Assembly: GCF_947387495.1 (NCBI RefSeq)
Contig: NZ_CANDNU010000015.1
Span: 1-39,200 of the forward strand
DNA length: 39,200 nucleotides
Origin: Limosilactobacillus difficilis
Lineage (GTDB): Bacteria; Bacillota; Bacilli; Lactobacillales; Lactobacillaceae
Direction: 5' to 3'
Shown here: in pieces, positions 33,132-39,200 of the stretch
Layout of the letters: every line of letters begins with the position of its first letter
Numbering within the stretch: the stretch's first letter is position 1
Translations under genes and position numbers: made by a program
Notes under the pieces: generated by a model
The model's database searches: none
Told to the model about the DNA's origin: nothing
What the model saw: the letters and a program-made list of their open reading frames with translations, nothing else

Positions 33132-35610
33132 AATTAACCATCAATCGACTGCTGAGGACCAGGAAACCATCACTGGCAAACCGCAACAGTCGATTTTTTC
33201 AGCTAATGACAGTTACTACAAGGTGATCCGCCTTTCGAGCGGTGACGTCATCGTCGGCAATTTTGGTGAACTCAGCGCGGGGGCAGAGTATGAATTTATT
33301 GGCAGTTGGGTCAAGCACCCGCGTTTTGGCAACCAGTTCAGGGTGAAGTCTTATCGGCGCCTTGTCAACGGTGGGGGATCATATGAGAAAGTACTGCAGT
33401 ATCTCCGTGATCGCAATGTCAGTGATACAGTTGCCAAGAAAATCGCCAAAAAATTAGGAAAGGACGCCCTTCAAAAAATTGTCGAGAATCCGGCATGTCT
33501 TGAACAGCTCAAGCTGACGGTTAAACAGCGGGAACGCGTTTTCGCTGCCCTAAAATTGGGGAGTGCTGAGGACTATGTGGTGCGGCAGGTCATCCAAGCT
33601 GGTTTCACGTCTAACCAGGCGCGGGAATTATATACCCGCTTTGGTGATCAAGCGATGAAGGTTATAAAAAAAGACCCTTACCGTCTGATACGAGAAATTT
33701 TTGGCTTGACCTTTGCTAAAATAGACGAATTGGCCAAAAAAGAGGGAATTGCTGCTAATAGTTCGCAACGCTTGGCCGCAGCTCTTCTCCAGACGGCTTA
33801 CCATTTGACAATGGAATCAGGTGGTAGTTATTGTCCACGTCAGCAGTTAATTGAGCGGACTATTCAGCTGCTGGGTGACCGCAATCTGCAAGGACAGCTC
33901 GAAGAAATTTTACAGGGACGGGAAGGAAAGAACCTGCTCTATATCAATAATCATGACCAGGTTTATCCCAAGCCCCTTTATGATGCGGAAAAAAAGGCAG
34001 CTGCGGACTTAGCTAGTCTTCAAAAGGCTGGGGCCGCGCGTCATTTTGTGTCTGATCAAGAAGCACGTCAGGCTCTAAAGAAGGAAGGTCAACGCCTGGG
34101 CTTTAATCTTGATGCTCAGCAGCAAGCTGCTGTTCAGCTCGCCCTCCAACAGCCGCTGGCTCTGATTACTGGTGGTCCAGGGACGGGTAAGACGACGATT
34201 ATCCGTGCGATCATCGATACTTTTATGGCCTGTTATGGCTGTGGGGAGAAGGACATTACTCTCGCAGCACCGACTGGCCGGGCCGCCAAGCGAATGGGAG
34301 AAGCAACGGGAATGGATGCTTTTACCATTCACCACGTGCTCGGCTTGACGGGCCGTGAACTGCCGAATCAGATGGATGTTAAAGAGACGATCAAGGCACG
34401 TTTGGTAATTATTGATGAAATGTCCATGGTTGATAGCCTGCTTTTTCACGCTTTAACGAGTGCCTTAGGAACGAAAACTACCTTTGTGCTGGTGGGGGAT
34501 GCCGATCAATTGCCGTCCGTGGGTCCTGGTCAAGTCTTCCGTGACCTATTGAATTTTGCGCCACTGCCGAAGATTCGACTCGACCACATCTACCGGCAGG
34601 ATCTTAATTCGACGATCGTTTCCTTTGCCCACGCCATCAACAAGGGACAGCTTCCCGAGGGATGGGCTGTTCATCAAGCGGATCGCTCTTTTGTCCGCTG
34701 CAATCCTTACCAAATAGCAGCCACGGTCAACTATCTGGTCAAATGGGGCCGGCAGCAGGGCTTTGATCTCAATGATATTGAAGTGTTGGCGCCAATGTAC
34801 CGGGTGACTGGTGGGATTAACGAGATTAACAAATTTGTTCAGTCGGCTCAAAATCCCGACAGTGATGGGAGCGCAAAGGTAATCTTTGGGCGCGACAACG
34901 ACCAGGTCTTTAAAGTTGGTGATAAGGTCATTCAGACCACCAACGATACCGACAAGGAAGTTTTTAATGGTGACATGGGCATTATTAGAATTATCGAAAG
35001 CAAGGATACTGACCCTGTCTTACGGGGACAGAACGCCTCGATAACGGTTGATTTTGATGGCCACGAGGTCCATTACAACGTTTTTGAGTGGAAGAGTGAG
35101 CTGGCTCTTGCTTATTGTGTCTCAATTCATAAATCCCAGGGGAGTGAATTCCCGATGGTTATCCTACCTTTACTGATGAGCGAGCGGAAGATGTTACGAC
35201 GCAATTTGCTCTATACTGCTGTGACCCGGGCCTCGAAGGTTTTGATCATGGTTGGCGATGAGCAGGCCTTTGAAGCTGCAACAGCGCAACCGGACGTCAA
35301 TCGGGCAACGAGCTTTCCCCAACGTTTGGCCCAAGCATGGTCCAAGATCGTGGGACAAACTGATAGTGCCAGTCAAGCTCAATCCGCGGCCAACGTTAAT
35401 CAGACAGTTGCCAAACACACCCAGCAAGCTGCGACGAAAATTCAAGTGCGGACGGCTCTGGTCCCTCGCGCTGCCGGTTACCGCCTGACCGCGGAGATGG
35501 TCAATAATCACGAAATTGACCCAATGATTGGGATGGGAAAATTGAAACCCAGCGACTTCAAAAAAATTGAGACTTTCCCGATCCGGTGTCGCAGTAAGGA
35601 TGAAAGATGA
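33121..35610 (+). CDS. recD2: RecD2-type SF1B DNA helicase
   Basis: RecD2 is a 5'-3' helicase that acts without RecBC and protects replication forks in Bacillus. The 829-residue product has an OB-like N-terminus (YYKVIRLSSGDVIVGNF), helix-hairpin-helix DNA-binding repeats (about 100-230), then the RecA-like motor. Walker A is GGPGTGKTT from about residue 351. Walker B IIDEMSMVD, GDADQLPSVGPG and the C-terminal VSIHKSQGSEFPMV motif are clear. I start at ATG 33121. ATG 33112 is also in frame. The last 90 residues form a low-complexity Ala/Gln tail and a short conserved end. Confidence 0.94.
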   Translation: MTSRINHQSTAEDQETITGKPQQSIFSANDSYYKVIRLSSGDVIVGNFGELSAGAEYEFIGSWVKHPRFGNQFRVKSYRRLVNGGGSYEKVLQYLRDRNVSDTVAKKIAKKLGKDALQKIVENPACLEQLKLTVKQRERVFAALKLGSAEDYVVRQVIQAGFTSNQARELYTRFGDQAMKVIKKDPYRLIREIFGLTFAKIDELAKKEGIAANSSQRLAAALLQTAYHLTMESGGSYCPRQQLIERTIQLLGDRNLQGQLEEILQGREGKNLLYINNHDQVYPKPLYDAEKKAAADLASLQKAGAARHFVSDQEARQALKKEGQRLGFNLDAQQQAAVQLALQQPLALITGGPGTGKTTIIRAIIDTFMACYGCGEKDITLAAPTGRAAKRMGEATGMDAFTIHHVLGLTGRELPNQMDVKETIKARLVIIDEMSMVDSLLFHALTSALGTKTTFVLVGDADQLPSVGPGQVFRDLLNFAPLPKIRLDHIYRQDLNSTIVSFAHAINKGQLPEGWAVHQADRSFVRCNPYQIAATVNYLVKWGRQQGFDLNDIEVLAPMYRVTGGINEINKFVQSAQNPDSDGSAKVIFGRDNDQVFKVGDKVIQTTNDTDKEVFNGDMGIIRIIESKDTDPVLRGQNASITVDFDGHEVHYNVFEWKSELALAYCVSIHKSQGSEFPMVILPLLMSERKMLRRNLLYTAVTRASKVLIMVGDEQAFEAATAQPDVNRATSFPQRLAQAWSKIVGQTDSASQAQSAANVNQTVAKHTQQAATKIQVRTALVPRAAGYRLTAEMVNNHEIDPMIGMGKLKPSDFKKIETFPIRCRSKDER

Positions 35611-35616
35611 TACAAT
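35608..35616 (+). promoter_or_regulatory. Extended -10 promoter of prs
   Basis: TG-A-TACAAT (35608-35616) overlaps the recD2 stop codon, 44 bp before the prs ATG. The -35 region is not clear. Confidence 0.5.
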
Positions 35617-35659
35617 AGGAGCGTAAGATTATTTCCCAATCATGGTGAGGAGCAAGAAA

Positions 35660-36649
35660 ATGAGTACAATTGAAAATGCCGATAAAGTTCGCTTATTTGC
35701 CCTGAATTCTAACCCAGAATTGGCCAGCCAGGTAGCGGCCAAGATGGGCTTGCCACTCAACAAGTGCAAGGTTAGCCACTTTGCGGATGGCGAAATTTCG
35801 GTAGAGATTGAGGACAGTGTCCGGGGCTGTGAGGTTTATGTGATTCAGTCCGTCTCTGATCCGGTCAACACCAACTTGATGGAGTTGCTGATTATGGTTG
35901 ATGCCCTGCGGCGGGCAAGTGCAGCGGAAATCAACGTGGTCATGCCGTACTATGGTTACGCTCGCCAGGACCGCAAAGCGCGGTCGCGTGAACCAATTAC
36001 CGCTAAGCTGGTTGCCAACTTACTAGAAATGGACCGGATCAACCGTTTGATTACGATTGATCTTCATGCTTCACAGGTTCAGGGCTTCTTTGACATTCCT
36101 GTTGATCACCTGATTGCTGCACCACTGTTGGTCCAATACTTCATTCAGCATCATCTTACTGATGATGTGGTTTTAGTAGCTCCAGACCATGCAGGGGTTT
36201 CTCTCACCCGTAAATTTGCCGAATTTATCAACGCCCCGATTGCCATCATCGATAATCGTGATGATAACAAACATGAAGGCAGTCAGGACGAGAGTCAGTT
36301 TGCTGACACTGTTATCGGGGATGTCAAAGGGAAGAATTGTATTATTGTTGATGATATTGTGGATACGGGGACGCGGCTGTCAGTTTCGGCCAAGATTTTA
36401 AAGAAGTTTGGCGCCCTTGACGTGTCAGCTGCGGCTACCCACGCGGTCTTTTCAGCCAATGCAACGGATATTATTGAGCAATCACCATTGGAACGACTGG
36501 TTATTACCGACACCATCAAGATTCCTGACGATAAGAAGATAGATAAGCTACAAGTCATTTCAGTGGCGTCGCTGTTGAAAGAAGCAATTGTTCGCAACCA
36601 TAACCACCAATCCATTGACTCGCTTTTCCAGGGAACGATGGATCTATAA
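35660..36649 (+). CDS. prs: Ribose-phosphate pyrophosphokinase
   Basis: PRPP synthase makes phosphoribosyl pyrophosphate from ribose 5-phosphate and ATP for nucleotide, His and Trp synthesis. The 329-residue product has the ATP-binding YYGYARQDRKARSREPITAK stretch, the LHASQVQGFFDIPVDHL segment, and the PRPP-binding IIVDDIVDTGTR loop. I start at ATG 35660, 7 nt after GAGGAG. The in-frame upstream start at 35642 overlaps the ribosome binding site. Lactobacilli often carry two prs copies, and a second may exist elsewhere. Confidence 0.96.
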   Translation: MSTIENADKVRLFALNSNPELASQVAAKMGLPLNKCKVSHFADGEISVEIEDSVRGCEVYVIQSVSDPVNTNLMELLIMVDALRRASAAEINVVMPYYGYARQDRKARSREPITAKLVANLLEMDRINRLITIDLHASQVQGFFDIPVDHLIAAPLLVQYFIQHHLTDDVVLVAPDHAGVSLTRKFAEFINAPIAIIDNRDDNKHEGSQDESQFADTVIGDVKGKNCIIVDDIVDTGTRLSVSAKILKKFGALDVSAAATHAVFSANATDIIEQSPLERLVITDTIKIPDDKKIDKLQVISVASLLKEAIVRNHNHQSIDSLFQGTMDL

Positions 36650-36662
36650 ATAATGTTTATCT

Positions 36663-36691
36663 ACTGGTTTCGAAAAGAAGCCAGTTTTTTT
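36663..36691 (+). terminator. prs terminator
   Basis: ACTGGTTTC (36663-36671) pairs with GAAGCCAGT (36677-36685) with one wobble and a 5-nt loop, running into T's to 36691. Confidence 0.85.
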
Positions 36692-36703
36692 ATTGAGTCT
36701 ACG

Positions 36704-36754
36704 TTGACAGATGTAAACATAGTGCTACACTATAAATTGATGATTACATTTGTA
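36704..36754 (+). promoter_or_regulatory. Copper-operon promoter with two CopY-type boxes
   Basis: The promoter is TTGACA (36704-36709), a 16-bp spacer and TACACT (36726-36731). Two cop-box-like sites frame it. GACAGATGTA (36706-36715, one mismatch) overlaps the -35. TACATTTGTA (36745-36754) is an exact match to the known CopY box TACAnnTGTA and lies just after the start site. Each is followed by AACATA, so the two sites form a 39-bp-spaced direct repeat. This is the expected layout for CopY repression relieved by copper. Confidence 0.8.
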
Positions 36755-36778
36755 AACATAAAAACGGAGGTTTTCCTT

Positions 36779-37150
36779 ATGACACAAATTTTAACGATCA
36801 TTATCGCACTCGCTCTCATTGTTGCGATCTTATGGTGGTTTTTCGGCAAACACACGACAGAGGCCGGCCATTCGGAGATTAAGAACGGCCAGCAGGAATC
36901 CACCGTGGTCGTTAAGGGTGGTTATTCACCGTCGACCGTCATTTTAAAAAAGGGTGTGCCAGCTAAGCTCAAGTTTGACATGCAGGATTCTACTGCTTGC
37001 TTGTCACACATCGTCTTCGATTCACTTGGTGTTGACAAAGACCTGACCAAGCAGCGTTTTACCGAGGTTGAGATTCCGACCGACAAAGCTGGTGAGATTA
37101 ACTTTGCCTGCGGGATGGATATGTTCCACGGAAAGGTAGTTGTGAAATGA
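36779..37150 (+). CDS. Membrane-anchored cupredoxin-like copper chaperone (CupA-like)
   Basis: A 123-residue protein with one N-terminal membrane helix (4-23, [20 protein letters not shown]), a short linker and a cupredoxin-type beta domain from about 42. Candidate copper ligands are Cys74, His77, Cys111, Met113, Met115 and His117 in ACLSH and ACGMDMFHG, matching the pattern of pneumococcal CupA. CupA passes Cu(I) to the exporter CopA. It starts at ATG 36779 after GGAGG and overlaps the ATPase gene by 4 bp. The tight coupling and the cop boxes support a copper tolerance role. Confidence 0.85.
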   Translation: MTQILTIIIALALIVAILWWFFGKHTTEAGHSEIKNGQQESTVVVKGGYSPSTVILKKGVPAKLKFDMQDSTACLSHIVFDSLGVDKDLTKQRFTEVEIPTDKAGEINFACGMDMFHGKVVVK

Positions 37151-39090
37151 TGAAGCATCTCAATAGCACTCAACGTTTCTGGTCTTGCTTGGTACTGACG
37201 CTTCCGCTTTTCGTACAGATGGTCGGGATGCTGTTCGGTTGGATGATGCCGGCTTACCGGTGGATTGCCCTGGTTACCACCAGCTTAATCATGATGATTG
37301 GGGCCTGGCCTTACTGGAAGAGTGCGTGGAGCGCTTTTCGTCATCACCTAGCGAACATGAATACCTTAGTAGCTGTTGGGACCGGAGTGGCTTACTTCTA
37401 TAGTCTTGTCGCCATGTTTACCAAGCGGCCAGTTTACTTTGAAAGTGCGGCTTTCATCGCTGTCTTTGTCATGCTTGGCGATATGTTAGAAGAGCAATCG
37501 CACCGGCGGGCCGCTAACTCCTTAAAAAAGCTGACGAAGCTGCAGGTCAAAGAAGCCGATGTCATCCGCAATGACAAACTGGTGCGGGTACCTTTAGACG
37601 AAGTTGTTGTCGGAGATTTACTGAAGGTACGTCCCGGAGCTAAAGTTCCAGTCGACGGCGAGATTGTCGATGGTCGAACATCGGTGGATGAATCGATGGT
37701 CACAGGGGAAAGCATGCCGGTTGCCAAAAGCGTCGGTGACCCGGTGGTCGGCTCAACGATTAATCTCAACGGTGCGATCACCGTCCGGGCTACCAAAGTC
37801 GGCAAGGACACGATGCTTGCCCAGATCGTCCAGATGGTTAAGCAGGCACAGACGAGCCATGCTCCAATTCAAAAGCTGACTGACCGCGTTTCAGGAATCT
37901 TCGTTCCGACGATTCTGATCATCGCTATTCTGATCTTCACAGTTTGGTACGCCATTATCGGAGTGTCGGCAACGAAGGCGATGTTATTTGCGGTAGCAAC
38001 CCTCGTTGTCGCCTGTCCATGTGCTCTCGGCTTGGCGACCCCAACAGCACTGATGGTAGGAACTGGCCGGGCTGCCCGGTTGGGGGTTTTGATTAAGAAC
38101 GGTCAGGCCCTCCAAACTATGAATGATATCAAAACCATTGTTTTTGATAAAACTGGGACAATTACGAACGGTCGGCCAGTCGTGACCGATATCATCGGTG
38201 ATCGGCAGCGTGTTTTAACGGTGGCCAATGCTCTGGAAGCCAATTCAGATCACCCGTTGGCAAAGGCGGTGGTTCAAGCGGCTTTGACGGCTAAGGTCCC
38301 TACGAAGGATGTTGCTGACTTCAATACTATCGCTGGTCAAGGACTTGAAGCTCGACTCGATGGGCAACGAATCTTTGCTGGCAATGTTCGGTTAGCGGGA
38401 AACACTCTTGGCTCCGAAATGAAGACAACTGCGGCTAAGTTGCAAAACGAGGCAAAAACGGTGATCATGGTTGGTGTGGGCGATCAGGTCATCGGTGTGT
38501 TGGGAATCCAAGATGCGCCGCGCGCTTCATCCAAAGCAATCATGACCCAATTGAAAGCTATCGGCATCAAGACGGTGATGCTGACCGGCGATAATGAACG
38601 GGTCGCGAAGCAAATTGGCAAAGAAATTGGTATCGATCAGGTTATTGCCGATATCCTACCAAACGAAAAAGCCGACCACGTGGCTGCTTTGCAGCAAGCG
38701 GGTCGGGTTGCCTTTGTCGGCGATGGAATCAATGATGCACCAGCTTTGACGATGGCCGATGTCGGCATCGCCATGGGCAAGGGGACTGAGGTTGCGATTG
38801 AATCTGGGGACATTGTTTTGGTAAAAAATGATCTCGTTGGGGTTTTGCAGGCGGTTGAAATGAGCCGCAAGACTTTCTCCCGGATTAAGCTCAACCTATT
38901 CTGGGCACTCTTCTATAATTTGATTGGGGTGCCAATTGCTGCCGGGGCCTTCATCGCTTGGGGGCTTCAGCTCAGTCCAGAGTTGGCGGCTCTAGCGATG
39001 GCCTTCTCTTCCGTTTCTGTTGTCACTTCGTCATTATTACTTAACCAAGTTCATCTGCGTTCAGCTAACTTGCAAATAGCTGCTAATTAA
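37147..39090 (+). CDS. copA: Copper-exporting P1B-type ATPase without metal-binding domain
   Basis: The 647-residue pump has eight predicted membrane helices. It has the actuator motif TGES, the CPC ion site (Cys290, Cys292), phosphorylation site DKTGT (Asp334), the SDHP nucleotide motif and [10 protein letters not shown]. The CPC motif, the FYN in the seventh helix and [12 protein letters not shown] in the eighth define the Cu(I) class IB-1. The protein begins directly at the first helix and has no N-terminal CxxC domain. Copper is probably delivered by the membrane cupredoxin encoded just upstream. The start is ATG 37147 or ATG 37150. Confidence 0.92.
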   Translation: MMKHLNSTQRFWSCLVLTLPLFVQMVGMLFGWMMPAYRWIALVTTSLIMMIGAWPYWKSAWSAFRHHLANMNTLVAVGTGVAYFYSLVAMFTKRPVYFESAAFIAVFVMLGDMLEEQSHRRAANSLKKLTKLQVKEADVIRNDKLVRVPLDEVVVGDLLKVRPGAKVPVDGEIVDGRTSVDESMVTGESMPVAKSVGDPVVGSTINLNGAITVRATKVGKDTMLAQIVQMVKQAQTSHAPIQKLTDRVSGIFVPTILIIAILIFTVWYAIIGVSATKAMLFAVATLVVACPCALGLATPTALMVGTGRAARLGVLIKNGQALQTMNDIKTIVFDKTGTITNGRPVVTDIIGDRQRVLTVANALEANSDHPLAKAVVQAALTAKVPTKDVADFNTIAGQGLEARLDGQRIFAGNVRLAGNTLGSEMKTTAAKLQNEAKTVIMVGVGDQVIGVLGIQDAPRASSKAIMTQLKAIGIKTVMLTGDNERVAKQIGKEIGIDQVIADILPNEKADHVAALQQAGRVAFVGDGINDAPALTMADVGIAMGKGTEVAIESGDIVLVKNDLVGVLQAVEMSRKTFSRIKLNLFWALFYNLIGVPIAAGAFIAWGLQLSPELAALAMAFSSVSVVTSSLLLNQVHLRSANLQIAAN

Positions 39091-39095
39091 AGAAG

Positions 39096-39104
39096 TTATC
39101 CACA
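39096..39104 (+). other. Perfect DnaA-box sequence
   Basis: TTATCCACA, the consensus DnaA box, lies 6 bp after the ATPase stop. It is a single copy, so it could be chance, a DnaA titration site or part of the adjoining repeat. Confidence 0.35.
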
Positions 39105-39107
39105 AAA

Positions 39108-39184
39108 AAGGGGCTGTGACATAAGTCCCTAATAATAAAGAGAGATGGATAAATCCTTCGGATTTCATTCGTCTCTCTTTTCCT
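39108..39184. repeat. Hairpin-rich intergenic element at the window edge
   Basis: Two hairpins follow the ATPase gene. The first pairs GGGGCT with AGTCCC. The second has a 20-bp stem (39137-39156 against 39160-39180) with one bulged base and a 3-nt loop, followed by T's. The long stem can terminate transcription. The GGGGCTGTGACATAAGTCCC-type sequence resembles dispersed repeats or insertion-sequence ends seen in lactobacilli, but no transposase is in view. The element may continue beyond the window. Confidence 0.4.
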
Positions 39185-39200
39185 TTAAAATATAAGTATG

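Noticed and set aside
36653-36778. Upstream extension of the cupredoxin gene by 42 codons
   Set aside because: It would run through the prs terminator and both cop boxes. ATG 36779 has GGAGG and starts a membrane helix.

Overview
The window is a contiguous stretch of chromosome from a low-to-moderate GC Gram-positive bacterium, almost certainly a member of the Lactobacillaceae. The evidence is the gene order (coiA, spxH, relQ-nadK-rluD; mraZ to divIVA then ileS; iscS-DUF1831-mnmA-TPR-recD2), lactobacillus-type small families (DUF4044, DUF3397, DUF1831), strong GGAGG ribosome binding sites and frequent ATGA-type overlaps. A heterofermentative genus such as Limosilactobacillus is possible, but I cannot fix genus or species from sequence alone. 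Almost every base lies in a recognisable gene or its control region. I see no prophage, complete insertion sequence, CRISPR array, tRNA or rRNA.

Layout. Bases 1-4440: competence gene coiA, the convergent Spx adaptor gene spxH, then the relQ-nadK-rluA-family operon (alarmone synthesis, NADP synthesis, pseudouridylation). Bases 4448-5479: a leftward lactonase (pgl). Bases 5598-9581: trmL, behind its own promoter and a terminator-ended leader RNA, then the DNA translocase ftsK, an L,D-transpeptidase and a small membrane protein. Bases 9604-10172: a tiny leftward DUF4044 gene and a rightward DUF3397 gene. Bases 10251-23802: the division and cell wall (dcw) cluster, mraZ-rsmH-ftsL-ftsI-mraY-murD-murG-divIB, then from a second promoter ftsA-ftsZ-sepF-yggT-ylmH-divIVA. 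It turns lipid-linked peptidoglycan precursor synthesis and septum assembly into one transcriptional block. It is followed by an isoleucine T-box and ileS.

Bases 26952-30393 form an overlapping operon: a cold-shock-domain protein, a Nudix hydrolase, a tail-anchored membrane protein, mtnN, a cysteine desulfurase and DUF1831. This leads to mnmA (tRNA 2-thiouridine), so the desulfurase is probably the sulfur donor for MnmA. Bases 31718-35610: a histidine phosphatase, a TPR protein and recD2. Then come prs and a copper-export operon (a CupA-like cupredoxin plus a CPC-type P1B ATPase) behind two CopY-type boxes. The last 100 bases hold a DnaA-box match and a long hairpin that looks like a dispersed intergenic repeat.

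I found no clearly new multi-gene system. The parts most worth a second look are regulatory: an inverted repeat that covers the coiA ribosome binding site, a promoter-leader-terminator unit before trmL, a 10-bp-periodic GTGG array at the mraZ promoter, a 10-bp inverted repeat straddling the presumed mnmA promoter, and the cop operators without a copY in view. The poorly characterised tail-anchored protein and the small membrane protein overlapping the L,D-transpeptidase gene are the most interesting unknown proteins.
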